NCBI RefSeq assembly: GCF_000143415.4 | Contig: NW_003314261.1 | Location: 682,001-746,000, forward strand | From: Selaginella moellendorffii | Lineage: Eukaryota > Streptophyta > Lycopodiopsida > Selaginellales > Selaginellaceae | DNA: 64,000 bases | Direction of reading: 5' to 3' | Shown here: piece by piece, positions 29,242 to 41,720 of the stretch | How positions within the stretch are numbered: position 1 is the stretch's first letter | Layout of the letters: each line of letters starts with the position of its first letter | The notes under the pieces: model-generated | What the model saw: the letters and a program-made list of their open reading frames with translations, nothing else | Told to the model about the DNA's origin: nothing | Databases searched by the model: none | Program-made: the position numbers and the translations under genes

Positions 29242-31032
29242 ATGACACACAGAAGCAGTCTTCTCTCATGGAGCGTCATGCTTGGAACATACTGCCGCAA
29301 TAATCAAACTGATCGAGCAATCTCTCTTTTCAATCTCATGCCCAGGCATGACACAGCCTTGTGTAATTTGCTTCTTTCCGCAATTGCCCAGACGGGGGAT
29401 TTGGTCAAAAGCAAAGAGTTCTTTGAGAGCATGGCATCGCGTGATATCATCTCTTGGACAGCAATGGCACAAGCTCTTTCAAACATGAACGAGATCTTTC
29501 TGGCAACTCTTGTGTTCGAAAGAATGCCCGAATGGAACATTGTCGCCTGGAACTTGATCACGGCAGCTCTTGTTCAAAACGGGGAATTCGAAAAGTCGAA
29601 ACAAATGTTTGATAGGATGCCCAGGAGGAATGTTGTAAGCTGGACAGCAATGGCGTCGGCCTCAGGAATCGATTATCACTGCGAGTTTTGCCAGAAAATG
29701 CCCATGCACGACACCATTGCGTACAACTCAATGATTGCAGCAATGGGTTCGGGTGGCCAACTGTGCGAAGCTGAGAAAATCTTTGAGAAAATGCCAGAGA
29801 GAAATATCATCAGCTGGAACTCAATGCTTTCTTGTTATACCCAAGCTCGGTATCTGTGTAGAGCTAAATGCCTCTTTGACAAGATGCCAAGAACAAACGA
29901 GATCTCCTGGACTTCAATTCTCCAGGCATTTGAAAAGAGCGGAGATATTGAGCAGGTAAAAGCTCTATTTGATGAAGCGCCCATGAGAGATCTTCGTTTC
30001 TTCACCACGGTCATTGCAGCATATGCCTTCAAAGGGTACCTTTTATATGCAAAGAAGACTTTTGACTTGATGCCATCTCACGACGGATTTGCACTCACTG
30101 CTCTCATCGTCGCTATCGCGCAGTCGGGTCAACCGGTTGACACAAAGTCAATGTTTGACCGCTTGGTTTGCAGGAGCTGCGTAGCCTGGACGGCCTTGAT
30201 TCATGGTTATGCCCGTTTGGGGCATCTTCGTGACGCTGAAGACACGTTCCAACGAATGCCATTGCGGGATCTACACTCGTGGAGCCTGATGATCGTGTCA
30301 TACGAGCGGAACGAGAAGCTGGAGGAGGCACGGAGAGCTTTTGGCGAGATGCCCGAGCACGATGAAGTGTCTTGGAACACCATGCTGGCAGCGAGTTTTA
30401 GGATTGGCGATACCGTCGATTGTTTGGAAAAGCTTGTTGCGAGCATGCCAAAGTCTCTGTCAGGGTGCTGGGTTCTCATAGCTGCCTGGTCCAAGCACGG
30501 CCAGACGGAGAATGCAAAGAAGATCTTTGATGAGAGCCTCGCAAGAGGTGAGATCGATGGCTACTGTTGGAATGCGATGCTTGGAGCTTATGTCCAGAAT
30601 GGACAGGGTTTGGAAGCCATAGAGATATTCCGAGAGATGATTTGCCATGGTGCGAAACCAGACGAGGCATCGTTTCTGAATCTCTTCACGGCGTGTAGTC
30701 AAGCTGGGTTGCTAGAGGAGAGTCGGGACAATTTCGTGTCGATGCTGCAGGACCATATGATGAAACCAACGAGGGAGCATTTCGGAGTGATGATGGATTC
30801 ATTGGCGAGGAATGGCAGGCTCGAGGAAGCCAAAGAAGTGGCCGAGGACATGCCTTTCAAGCCCGACAGCGTGACTTGCAGAATTCTGCTGGGTGGCTGC
30901 AAGCTACACAGAGATGAGGGGCTCGCAAAGGCAGCTGGAGAGAGCGCCATTAGATCCGCAGCTCAAGAAAAGTCGTCAGCAAATTACGTGATCCTTTCCA
31001 GCGTGTATCAATTTGCCAATTCTAGTTTGTAG
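29242..31032 (+). CDS. PPR protein, S-motif array
   Basis: An intronless ORF of 596 residues begins at an ATG and carries about 15 successive S-type motifs such as MFDRMPRRNVVSWTAMASAS and IFEKMPERNIISWNSMLSCY. One motif around residue 145 is short by about four residues. The C-terminus has the usual CSQAGLLEESRDNFVSML and FGVMMDSLARNGRLEEAKEV blocks and a truncated E1-like tail (CRILLGGCKLHRDEGLAKAA). There is no DYW domain. The family acts in organelle RNA processing. The N-terminus starts directly in a motif, and no targeting peptide is visible, so an upstream exon or an alternative start cannot be excluded. It starts 125 bp after the NdhO stop and is convergent with CesA. Confidence 0.88.
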   Translation: MTHRSSLLSWSVMLGTYCRNNQTDRAISLFNLMPRHDTALCNLLLSAIAQTGDLVKSKEFFESMASRDIISWTAMAQALSNMNEIFLATLVFERMPEWNIVAWNLITAALVQNGEFEKSKQMFDRMPRRNVVSWTAMASASGIDYHCEFCQKMPMHDTIAYNSMIAAMGSGGQLCEAEKIFEKMPERNIISWNSMLSCYTQARYLCRAKCLFDKMPRTNEISWTSILQAFEKSGDIEQVKALFDEAPMRDLRFFTTVIAAYAFKGYLLYAKKTFDLMPSHDGFALTALIVAIAQSGQPVDTKSMFDRLVCRSCVAWTALIHGYARLGHLRDAEDTFQRMPLRDLHSWSLMIVSYERNEKLEEARRAFGEMPEHDEVSWNTMLAASFRIGDTVDCLEKLVASMPKSLSGCWVLIAAWSKHGQTENAKKIFDESLARGEIDGYCWNAMLGAYVQNGQGLEAIEIFREMICHGAKPDEASFLNLFTACSQAGLLEESRDNFVSMLQDHMMKPTREHFGVMMDSLARNGRLEEAKEVAEDMPFKPDSVTCRILLGGCKLHRDEGLAKAAGESAIRSAAQEKSSANYVILSSVYQFANSSL

Positions 31033-31339
31033 GAGTTTTTCTGAAGGTTTTGCCGAGATTTGAATTCGGGTTTACTAACGAAACCATTTCATATCTCCGG
31101 TTCTAATTATGCATACAGACCTTATACTTAGGATATGCTAATATAGTCATTGATTGTGAAGATCTTCTCCCCTTGTATGCCTGCCTGATAAAAGGGGATA
31201 TATTATGCTCTGTCTCTTAAAATGAACAAGTGCCGAGAGTGGCACCAGTGCCTAGATAGATCATGTGTGTGTGTGTCTGTTCTTGGATCCCTTTCTCTCC
31301 GTTACTCTCTGTTACACGCTCTCAGTTACCTAAAGCTAT

Positions 31340-31610
31340 GTTGGACATCTCTGGTGTACCTGGAAGCACAAGCAATCGATCCCTAGAGCAAGCGATTGAA
31401 TTTCTTCTTCATTACCGTAGCTTGGATGCCCGCCCGGGAGCGCTGCCGCGACCGCGCCTGGAATATTTCGATCTCTGCATGGAAATTTGCAAGATGGCGC
31501 AATCGATCTAATGCATTCAAGCTAGTTACCGCTTGGATGCACGCACAGCGGAAGATCACCACGCACTGCTGCAACAGTGCCTGGAATATTTCGAATTTCC
31601 AACGCAACGA
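31340..31610 (+). repeat. Dispersed repeat family R, copy 1
   Basis: The best-preserved copy of a repeat also found at about 33130-33375 and 60800-60955. Shared phrases are cttcattaccgtagcttgga and cctggaatatttcgatctct. It is GC-richer than the other copies, and the differences are mainly C to T, so it is probably the least decayed. No coding capacity or terminal structure was recognised. Confidence 0.6.
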
Positions 31611-32245
31611 TTAGCATTCTACCACATACTATCGCATCCAAGCTAGCTACCGCTTGGTCGCACTAGATACCCCTTGGACGCATGACACCGCCGCCGAGAT
31701 TTCCCCCCAACTAGTACAGAGGTAATGCATTAGACGGCCTCATTCTACCACAGCTGGTAAGTTTTTCCATTTCTGTGTGAAACTGTAAATATTAGTTGTG
31801 ACAGGCAACTTCGTTGGGTAGCGTTTAGTTTTTCTTGGACCAAACATGGGGGACTACAAGCCCCCACGTCCGGAAACTCCCTCCATGTACCATGCTCTAA
31901 ACATGCTGGTAATGACTTGCATTGAAGCTGCCTTTGTTTGTTCTCATAGACTAGTTTGCAGATACCCCCTGGTTGCCCCACGGCTTCAGATGCCATGATG
32001 CTGGGAACAGAGATGGTGACACAACCCGATCTTCTAAAGCTCATTGGTGCCGTCTAGGCGCCCCTTCGCATCATTGGCCAACATCTGTGTTTTCACTGGT
32101 GTAACATTCCAACACCAGAGGAGTTCTATGCTATGCTAGCTTCTGGATATGCGTATGGCTCGTCAAATATTCCCAGGGAAACAGTTGCTGCCGATCTCAA
32201 ATGAGTGCTAGAGCACATTGAAGAGTTCGTGCCTTGTCTTTTAAA

Positions 32246-32945
32246 TATTATATATTTTAGATGTTTAAATAATAGATAAAAAATTAAAAATAAATTATTT
32301 TATTGAATTTAAATTAGTGTTATTAACTTGAAATATGCTTGAATATACTTGGGAGTTTTTTTTACATATAAAATACGATGTTAAAAAACAAAAAAAAATT
32401 CATTAGGAAAGCAAAAACATAGTGCCTAATTTAGTGGTACACATAATTTTTAGCTTTAATTTTTTATTTCCTGACTTTAACCACTAAGAACATTATAAGA
32501 AGAGTTTATAATGGCTCTCAAAATTTTCATTACTATATGTGATAATGCATACTAACATAATCTCTTAAATCACACTTTGTTGATAGTAAGTTTTAATTCT
32601 CTTATTATTTTGTTCACTTTTAAATTTTTATCTTTGACTAAGCTAATGGATCATTCTTAAGGTTTGTGGGAAGATTTTCCTTTGTTTCTAAAATAATCAG
32701 ATCATTTGGAATATACAAGAATGGTATTGACTAACTTATAAATTTTTTTTTTTAAAAACCCATATGCATTTATATAAATAATCTTTTACTGACATAATAT
32801 TATATATTTTAGATGTTTAAATAATAGATAAAAATATTTTTTAAAAATATTTTATTGAATTTAAATTAGTGTTATTAACTTGAAATATGCTTGAATATTT
32901 TTTTATATATGGAATATGATGTTAAAAAACAAAAAATAAATCATT
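32246..32945. repeat. Direct repeat pair (about 150 bp) in AT-rich DNA
   Basis: The segment 32246-32410 recurs at 32801-32945. Both hold tatattttagatgtttaaat and gaatttaaattagtgttatt. About 390 bp separate them. They could be LTR remnants of a small element or a local duplication; no primer-binding site was found. Confidence 0.7.
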
Positions 32946-33129
32946 AATGTTGACACTTTCACACAAAAATGGAAAAGCTTACCAATAGGAACATCCCCAT
33001 CCTTTAGAAGGTGCACTGGCCATAAGCAATATGATGGCTAGTCCAGAGTGCTAGACTGCTAGCCTCGAGAGGCCTCTGGTCACTGCGTGTACATAGTGCA
33101 CGAGCTGGCTGGAAGAAAATTTTGACAAG

Positions 33130-33375
33130 TAAAGCAATGGAAGTGACTTCCACTTCATTACCGTTCTACTTGGATGTACTGCTGTGATAGCTTCAGTAAG
33201 CCTGGAAGCAAACTTCCAGTGAGCGATTGATGCCTACTTCATTACCGGACTGTGCCTGAAATATTTAGATCGCTTTAATTTTCCAACACAAGATTCATTC
33301 TTGTTGGAAGAACGGCTGCTGAGACCACGCCTGGAATGTTTCAAGCGCTACAAATTTCCAGCGCGAGATGCTAGA
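33130..33375 (+). repeat. Dispersed repeat family R, copy 2
   Basis: Related to 31340-31610, with a partly duplicated layout: cttcattaccg occurs twice, and cctgaaatatttagatcgc and cctggaatgtttcaagcgc are variants of the same block. Confidence 0.55.
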
Positions 33376-33723
33376 TTTCCAATAACCCTGTTAACATATT
33401 CAGTATAACAGAGAATAGCAAAGAGGTAACAGACACAATGGAACATGAGCCAAGAACACACACACACGAGTCGCGACCATCTAGCTCGTGCTTGTTGTGC
33501 TTTAAAGCAAGGAATATCCAAAGCATCTCATTTTTTAGAGAGAGAAAGAGAGAGTACCAAAATATATTTATTCCTAATAAAAAGACTATAAACCTTCGTT
33601 CGTGTTTACAGAAATCTACACAAAAAAACCACCACAAACCTTGTACCACCTTTTCCCACTTCGGTGATAGAGCGAGAGAAGCACAAGGAGAAAGAGAGCG
33701 AGAAAAAAGAGAGTAGCTCCCAC

Positions 33724-36700
33724 CTAGCAGTTGATACCGCATTGCTGAAGGTTTGGCCCCTTGGTCTTTGGAAGGAATGGATCGATCCTGACCCACAGCA
33801 GCGAGAAGATGGAGGCGAGGAGAACCGACCACACGACGACAATGGTGGGCGTCCTGTTTTGCCGTCCCATGAGCCCCTTGAGGAAGGGATACAAGTGGAC
33901 GATCACCCAGAAGGCGAAGAAGATCTTCCCAAACAGCGGCCCCCACGACTGGTATCCGTTGTTGATGGCGTCGGAGATCCCCGCCACCACTCCGATCATG
34001 TTGATGACGAGCAGAGTGGTGGGAGGGATGAGCAGCGTCGTCCACTTGAACGCGTAGAGCTCGCCGAATTCTTCGTCGTCCGAGGTCTTGGATGTGACCG
34101 TGAAGTTCGTGTCGATACCGGCCAGCACCTTGAGGAGACCCTGGAAGACTGCGAACAAGTGCGCAGAGACGCCACCAATGACCCAGAACTGCTCGTTCCT
34201 CCACCACTCATCGATCCCGACGCCGCTCCACCGCATCTCCAGGATACCCGTCGCGAAGATGGAGATGAAGAGCGAGATGAAGAAGAGACTCGCGAAGTTA
34301 CTGATCTGGAGCCAGCAACAAGGACAACCAAGTTAGAAACAAGAGTTTTGTGATTGACAATGCTTCTTCTTCTTACCTCTGGGATGATGAACTTGTTGGT
34401 CAGCAAGCACACGGCGGGGAGAGTACAGTACGCGAGCAGCGGAATGGAGGTGAGGGGATAGACGATGGTGTTGATGTACGCTACTCGTTCCAGAAACTTG
34501 AGGCCGCCGCCATAGCCATACCATATCGGGCAATGCCTGCTAAGCATAATCTCCACGGATCCCAGAGCCCACCGCAGCACCTGGTTGAGACGATCTGACA
34601 GGTTGATTGGAGCTGATCCCTTGAATGCTGCTCGAGGAGGCATGCAGTAGATTGACCGCCACCCGCGGGCATGCATCTTAAACCCTGTCAAGATATCTTC
34701 CGTGACTGAACCATAGATCCATCCAATCTGAGAGAGAAACAAGACGAAACGACCAAGATAAGTTCTCGGTTGAATTCAAGTATTACCACTATACCTCTTT
34801 TCCCCAATCGGTCTTGTCCTCGTAGCCGCAACTAATGACATGGATTGCTTCTTTCAGCAGTGCTGCTGGAGAAGCAGCCTCTGGAACGCCACCATTTTCA
34901 GCCAGTGTTGAAGCAATGAACACGGACGACTGGCCAAATCTCTTCTCGAAGCTCTTCTGGGACATGATGGCCGACTTCTCGTTTTCATATCCTGCGTAAG
35001 AAGATGGTAAGTAAGTCGAGTGCTCTCGACAGCCGTTATTACCTTCCAAGCCTTCTTCAATGCCTTCCAAACTGAAGGCTGAGACGTTGGACTCGGTCCT
35101 GTTGAGCTTCTTTTTGTCCGAGTCCATTCTCTTGGTCTTGGAGGCCTTGGACTTCTTACGAGGTCCACAGCAACACGAGCTCTTCTTGGACGAGTTGTTC
35201 TTCACCGGTGGTTCATATCCATATAAGGCCTGCCTGCGGAACACACATCCTGTACCGACGTACACGGGGCCTTGAACACCATCCAAGCCTCTCAAGTTGA
35301 TCTGGAAGCCAAAAAACGAACTTGTTCAATCAAAAGAAAGACTGTGAAAAAGTAAGAAGTTGCTTACATCAAAGAAGACAGTGTTTCTGTTGGCATATCG
35401 ATCATGAATATCAATGCCATCGAACCTCTGAGGGAATTGGACGTAGCACACACGCTTCCCAACCAGAGGATCCATCATGAAGCACATTGCTTCCCGCAAG
35501 GCCTTGCTGTTATTGATGTAGTGATCACAATCCAGATTCAACAAGAATGGAGCATTTGTAAGAACAGCCGAGACTCGGACCTGGGATCAAGCCAATGGTA
35601 ATGTAAAAAGAAGATTCTACAGCAACTTACCAATGAGTTCATTGCACCGGCCTTCTTGTGGTGATTGAAGCCAGGTCGTTTCTCTCTTGAGACGTATACT
35701 AAACGAGGCAGCTCGTTACCATCTGTGTCATGTCCTCCACTGTGGCCGAGGAAGACCTGCATGTTCCAAATTACAATAAACTGGACTTTCAGAAAATCGA
35801 AACAAACCTGGATCATTCCTGGATGATCTCTCGTGTTGTTCCCTGGCCAGGGTGTTCCATCCTGCATTGTCCAACCTTCTTCAGGCATCTTATGTGCCTT
35901 GGCGACAAGAGCATTGATCCGCACTTTGAATTCTTCGTATTCTCTCTGCAAAGTTTTCATGACGTCAATGAAGAGTTGAAAAGGAACTTCATTCGCACCT
36001 TCATCGCACGACGATCTTTCACAAATGTCGGCTGGACTTTGTCTTTAAGGTAGTCGATCTTCTGAGCAAAGTACATCTCTGGAGCTCGAGGCTCGATGCT
36101 GAACTTCTTGCAAAACGGCACCCATTTACGTGCAAACTCGGATGTTTCTGCCAGTGCCTCGAATGTCAACATGGCTGCACCATCGTCAGACACGTAGCAT
36201 GACACTTTGTCTACGGGATAGTCGACTGCGAGAATGGAGAGCACTGTGTTGGCTGTAACCAGCGGCGGCTCCTTCAGAGGATCCACGGTACTCACGTAGA
36301 TATCCACTGAAGATAGCTGGGACTCGCCATCTCTCTCGTATCTGACAGTATGTCATGAGAAAAAGAGGGCAAGACAGAAGGAATATATGTACCTCAGAGA
36401 GAGTCGATCCAAATAAGTTTCACGATTGATCGGAAACCACTTTGGGAACTGATCCAGGATCCAAGAGAAGGCAAACCAAATTTCGCAAATAACCGAGGTG
36501 AGCCAAAGTCCGTAGGCGTTCTTAACGGGGTTGAGGATTCGATAGCGCAAGAAAATTCCCAGAACAGCCAGTCGGATGATGATAATCATTCGGTAAGGAT
36601 TGATCTTGCTGGAAGCAATTGGAATCTTCCTCGACAATGGCTGACGCGATTCATCCGTCCTGAGAGTTTAAGATCAGTCAGTCGGTAAAGTGTTCAGAAG

Positions 36701-38014
36701 AAAGAATTTAAAAGCTTACAGTGGCGCATCTGGACCGTCAGCCCCGTAGTCACCGCCACCTTTACCGTCTGAGAAATGCTGAGCACCTTCAGTCATCATG
36801 ATGGACATTTTCTCCTGCTTGTGTCTCCAGCTTTCGAGTCGCTCCTTCCAAGCCACACTTCCATAGCCGTAGGCAGACGGATCCTTCGTCGGATCCATAG
36901 ACCTCACTAGAAAAGGAAATAGACAATGCTTAGAATGATATCACTGGACAGGGAATTATCACCTGAGAAGTCATCCGACATAGGATGAACACGTTTATGG
37001 CTTGGAATGACCAGTGCATGGTGTTCTGGGGGTATCTCATTGGGATCCACGCCCTGAGGATACAATCAAGCAATCATTGATCAATACATTTGTTATGGTT
37101 GATATGTCCCTACAAGTACCTCTTGACCATTGGTGAGAAGAGGAAGTCCCGGTGTAACAACGTGAACATTCTCCTCGTCGCCACGTCCATAGCTCATGTG
37201 CCCCTGGAGCATTTCCTCGGTCGTTTGCTGCTGAGGAAGCGCCTTAAATTCATTGTCCAAGTCGTCGACGTCGTCTTCTTCCTCGTCACCCTCCACTCTC
37301 GGACTCCCTGTGTGTGAATCATCCACACGAGTTATGGAAGGTTCGATACAAAACGAAGTCAAAGAAAGAAAAACTAGAAAGAAGTTGTCCGAAGAGTTGT
37401 GATCAATATTAAAGACTGACCAAGAACGAGAATTCACGAGCTAGTGGCATTGCTCCTAAGAAACAAGCAGAGAAAGAAGATCAAAGTACCTTTCTGGCGC
37501 TTGTAGCGTGATTTGCACTGGGGGCACGACTGGTTGCCATCTTTGCGCTCGTACTCGTAGCAAGGACGGCAGACCGGGAAGCCACATTCGTTGCAGGCGA
37601 CGAACAAATCGCCATTCGCGCTCACGCCCACCTCGTCGCCACAAATCTGGCACATCTCGCTGTTGACGCTGTTGAGCGGCTTCACCTGCGAGCACCAAAT
37701 TCCCCCTCCCTCACGTAAGAAATCGCCAAAATCCCCAAAACCTCAGCCGAAATATTTCAAAACAAGGAAGCCAAGAACGATCCAATCGCAGCCAATGCAC
37801 GACCAATTCGAGCAATCGAAGGGATCGCGGGAGATCCAGCATCGCGATGCAGGCAAAACACCGCGGTAGCAAGCTAGCAGCCAAAGAATCCGAGCGAAAT
37901 ATCGCGATTCCAGACGCGCAAGAAAGGGATTGGAAGGATTACCCCGTCGCCCGGGATGACCACCAGCTGATTCATCTGGTGAGATCCAGCAATGAGACCT
38001 GCATTTGCCTCCAT
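33724..38014 (-). CDS. CESA: Cellulose synthase catalytic subunit
   Basis: Fourteen minus-strand exons (38014-37943, 37685-37490, 37307-37120, 37053-36963, 36906-36720, 36659-36393, 36341-35999, 35945-35808, 35756-35631, 35580-35368, 35301-35043, 34991-34795, 34727-34377, 34305-33724) give 1069 residues. The N-terminus [20 protein letters not shown] leads to the RING-type zinc finger ([10 protein letters not shown]...[10 protein letters not shown]). Two membrane helices ([34 protein letters not shown]) precede the GT2 domain. Its catalytic marks are all present: [29 protein letters not shown] and QVLRW. About six C-terminal helices follow, and the protein ends in the typical CGINC. The enzyme extends beta-1,4-glucan from UDP-glucose in plasma-membrane rosettes. 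A Lys/Cys-rich class-specific region ([18 protein letters not shown]) is present; I cannot assign primary- or secondary-wall class. The 51-base intron in 35042-34992 is open in frame and easily missed. Confidence 0.97.
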
Positions 38015-38250
38015 CGCCGCCGCCGCCGCCGCCGCTCGATCCAAGAATCAGGAAGCCCTGCCGCTCTACCAAGCCGGCGCCATGATCATCCAAGAGGAGG
38101 AGGAGGCAGAGGAGGCGCAATTCCGCGAGAGAGAAGAGGAGGAGGAGGGGTTTGAAAAAGAAGAGGAGGAGGAGACGATGTGCGGGCACCAACCGGGGGG
38201 CCCGGCCGGCCTCACGACCCATCACCGACGATACCCTACGATTACAAACG
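38015..38250 (-). promoter_or_regulatory. CesA 5' leader with trinucleotide runs
   Basis: Directly upstream of the CesA start lies a (CGC)n run (about 38016-38037), then GAG/GAGGA-rich DNA to about 38180. On the minus strand this is a pyrimidine-rich leader, as is common for plant 5' UTRs. No TATA box was placed with confidence. Confidence 0.4.
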
Positions 38251-38284
38251 ATTACAACACTCCACTAACCATACCCTCCATCCT

Positions 38285-38455
38285 CAAGGTAATAAAACCA
38301 TAGCTCTTGTCACACATTCTTTTCACTCTCTCAAGGTAATAAAACCATAGCTCTTGTCACACATTCTTTTCACTCTCTCAAGGTAATAAAACCATAGCTC
38401 TTGTCACACATTCTTTTCACTCTCTCAAGGTAATAAAACCATAGCTTTTGTCACA
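38285..38455. repeat. 47-bp tandem array, 3.6 copies
   Basis: Units begin caaggtaataaaacc at 38285, 38332, 38379 and 38426, exactly 47 bp apart. The first three are identical and the fourth has cttttg for ctcttg and then diverges. It sits about 270 bp upstream of the CesA start codon. Confidence 0.97.
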
Positions 38456-40980
38456 CCTTTTCGCTTTCACTAATAAACCACCGCTTTGTCTTTGTTTGTG
38501 CCTCTCACTCTCTCGTCCAAGCTATCGCCACCTCTTTTTTTTTTTCTTCGCTAGTCACTCTCACAGACACTATTTTGTGTCTAACCTCCATTACTTTGGT
38601 CGATTAAGTAGCCTGTCAAGACGAACGAGTGTTTAGCTTTTCTAGTTTTTCTAGAACGTAGCTTTACGCGACTAGTTCTTCGTCTTCCATTGCTGGATTG
38701 GATCTAAAGGCGCCCAGTCCTGGCGGGCATGGCGTCGCTTTCCAACGTCCAACAAACAACTCGAGAGCCATCGCTGTTGGATCTGTCCATTGCTTTCTAG
38801 CACAAGCGTATTCTTGCTTCCGTTGCTCGCTCGCAATCACCCAGCGACCGCTCACAACAAAACAAAATGTGTGCGTTTAAAACTCCGAAAAGAAAAGCGA
38901 GAAAATAAATTCAAGGGAAATATTTCAGAAAACCAGCACTGATCTGAGCTACCAAGAACTTGAAAATGAAGAAAAAAGAAAGAAAGGAAAACACCCGCCA
39001 AGCACGTCTCAGCATGAAGTCACCCAAAGGGGTCCTTCTCACTTTAGAAAAGTTTTATAGTGTTGAAATCGATGCCCTGCAGTTGCCGCACATACGTCGG
39101 GCATCTTCACAAGACGCGATGCTGGATTCTCACTGTACTCCAGCACCACAGGGAGAAACAATAAAAAAAATCCCATGCACGACGATCGATCGATTTCTAG
39201 AGTCTCTAGATCATTCAAGTGAAAAAGTATCGTCGGCTATGTACACAACACGGAGAAGCTTGCCAAGGACGAGGTACTAGTATACACTTCTTTCAATTTT
39301 CATAAGACGTATGCGCTCTTTCTTTTGGAATTGAATCTACGAACTAGTGTTTTCTTGCCACCCTGTTTCTAAAAGCTGTTCCTTGGCTGCATTGCCGAAG
39401 TTCTTCTCAAGGAAGAGTTCTAGAAATGTTGTAAATGTTTCTAGTTCGCGACATTCAACAATGAATCTCCTTTCATCGATTGCTCTCATTTCCGGCCTTT
39501 CCAGAAACAAAAATACCTTGCATACCGAATACCTTGCATTGGCAATGCTTTGTGAAGACAGCATCTGCTAGCTTGCTTGGCGAGGCAATCCGTGAGCGAT
39601 AACAAAATTTGTGTCCAACGACCTCTTTTATGTGTTGAGAGCAAATTCCGAGCTGCTGAATTGATGGATAGTGCCAGCGCAGAAGTGAGTAAAAGCTTGC
39701 AATCAAATATGTGCATATACGTGTGCATTGTTCTAAATCTGAGGTGCCTAATGACAAACATAAGATCCCAACATGATATCTAATACCAAACTATTTATTT
39801 ATATATTCTTTGACAAGGATGTAGCACCTTGTGTTTGTCAAGAATGAAACCATACCCATTGTGAAATCCTACCTTCACAAACGGGTGTTGAGGAAATTTC
39901 AATGTCTTTTTAAGCTCAAGAAATTGAAACTCCTTCAACTAGTTTCTCCCAGGTTCTATGTCTATAGTGGTCAAAGTCCTATGCTTCTTAGTTGGACTAT
40001 GCAGTAAAGTAGTATCTATAATGTGGCTTTAGTTGACGGAGATTTCAGAATATACTTTGGAGAAAGTTTATAAATTATTAGAATTTACTAGAATATTCAA
40101 TAGCATATTTTAGGTATTTAAAATAGTATATTTTATTAATAGTTAAATCTAATATTTATTATAATTAATATGGATAATTAGCTTCAATAAACATAGATAT
40201 CAACCTCTCTTAGGATTCTGAAGCATTTATATGTATAGATTATTATACTTTAAAATTCAAACAAGTTCATTCCACAAAAGCTTAAGCTTACATTTTATTT
40301 AGAACAGTAAAATAAAAAAATCTTAAATGCTCAGCTTAATCCCTTGCTTCTTATTGCTCACAGCTAAACATGTGAAAGGCTATGATTCAAGTGGTTTAAA
40401 AAGCTAGTGTCTCTTCCATTGCTTGCAAGTACTTGCCTGCACTAGAATCAAAGTTTTTTCTAAAGGATCTTAATGATCAATTGAGGTTACAGGGTCTAGA
40501 ATGTCTCAAAGATAAAGAGTTTATTGATTTAAACTGATGCAGAAAAGAAAAAATAAAAAAATTAGCTCATGATCAATTAATCATAACCATTTTTTTTAAA
40601 AAAAAAGGGATAATAATGTAAAGGAAATAGTTATGGGATGAGATTTATCATTATAAATCTTTAAAACCTTAAGAGATAAATAAGGATAGAATAGCCACTA
40701 TAAACTCTATCATTAAATAATTACCTCTTTTCCAAAATATTCCCTAACAAACACCAATGTCATGCAATTAGTTGTATTTCAAAGAAAAGAAAAGAAAAGA
40801 AAAGAGAAATAACCCTCTACCTTTAAATCATAATGAACATAACCACTAAATGCATGAGGCTTAATCCTGATGAACTTGTTTAAACAAGAATATCTACAAA
40901 CCAAACTATACAACCTTTAGATGAGTAAGAAGTACCACTACAAAAAATGCAATAATACATTTGTGAAGGGATGTGAGTAG
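38456..40980. other. Intergenic, no gene recognised
   Basis: ORFs of 60-106 codons occur (for example one on plus at 38960-39280) but none has a recognisable domain, start context or splice pattern. From about 39780 the composition becomes AT-rich. A short (AAAAG)n run is at about 40784-40806. Confidence 0.4.
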
Positions 40981-40984
40981 GATC

Positions 40985-41720
40985 TAGCTTGTGGTATAGC
41001 AAGCCAACACAGTAAGCTGATCTCCTCCTCCGAGTAGCAATTGGTGATTCCAGCACTCTTGCATCAATTCTCTGGAGCTGTAGCAATCTAGAGCAGCACA
41101 AGAGTATTCATGCATGGATGATCAACAATGGAGGGAACCTTCTTTGGCAATCCCTTGGTCCAGAATTTTTGGGAGCAGTGGCAGCATTGACAACACATAA
41201 GCCAAATCCATGACCGAAATTTCTTCTCATGGAAAATCTTGCTCACAACATATGCCTAGAATGGGTGAATGATGCTCATGATGCACTGCTTGGATTGATG
41301 CCTGCCCACAACACTATTGTATGGATGACTATTATGGAAAGGGCGGCCCTTGTAAAATGTGGAATGGCATCCTAGAACATGATGATATACGGTGAATGGC
41401 CATCACAGCAAGAGAGCTCAACTCGTGCTCCTGGATGGAATCTACCCAAACAAATCCACTCTCATGAATCGAGGGAGCTTTGCTAGTGTTTGATCAAAGA
41501 GACCAAGCTCCAGTGTGATGAGCTTCGCTAACTCAAGGGTGATCTATAGAGGCAAGATCTTTAAGAGGATCCGGGCTGACAAGACTCTCATAGCTGGAAA
41601 CACCATGCTCTGGGCTTACACATGAAATGATTGCTCGGTGGAAGCCCACAAGTTCTTCAAGGGAATGGCTCGTTGGGATGTTGTCTTCTTCTCTCGAGCT
41701 TTGAGGCTGCTTGTAGCGCA
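40985..41720 (+). pseudogene. PPR pseudogene, piece 1 (N-terminal)
   Basis: A plus frame reads LASILWSCSNLEQHKSIHAW, the usual start of a plant PPR protein, followed in shifting frames by RNFFSWKILLTTYA, LLDGIYPNKSTLMN and TLIAGNTMLWAYT, then WDVVFFSRAL. Many stops and frameshifts interrupt it. Exactly at 41721 the LTR element begins. Pieces 2 and 3 lie at 48091 and 59700 on the same strand in the right order. Confidence 0.8.

Larger units (their letters stand above)
31033..33370. other. Intergenic repeats and a decayed ORF
   Basis: No intact gene was seen. From about 31950 to 32240 a plus frame reads TPEEFYAMLASGYAYGSSNI with stops before and after, which looks like a decayed protein gene I cannot name. 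The remainder is AT-rich and carries the two repeat families listed separately. A short (GT) run lies at 31263-31276. Confidence 0.4.

Noticed and set aside
33664-34353. 229-codon plus-strand ORF over the CesA last exons
   Set aside because: It is antisense to the CesA catalytic and membrane region and has no recognisable content.
34789-35042. CesA exon read without an intron between EGLEG and YENEKS
   Set aside because: The 51-base in-frame stretch has proper donor and acceptor sites and is absent from the conserved CesA sequence, so it was treated as an intron.
38285-38455. Possible CRISPR-like array
   Set aside because: Units are directly abutting with no unique spacers, and the genome is a plant; it is a simple tandem repeat.
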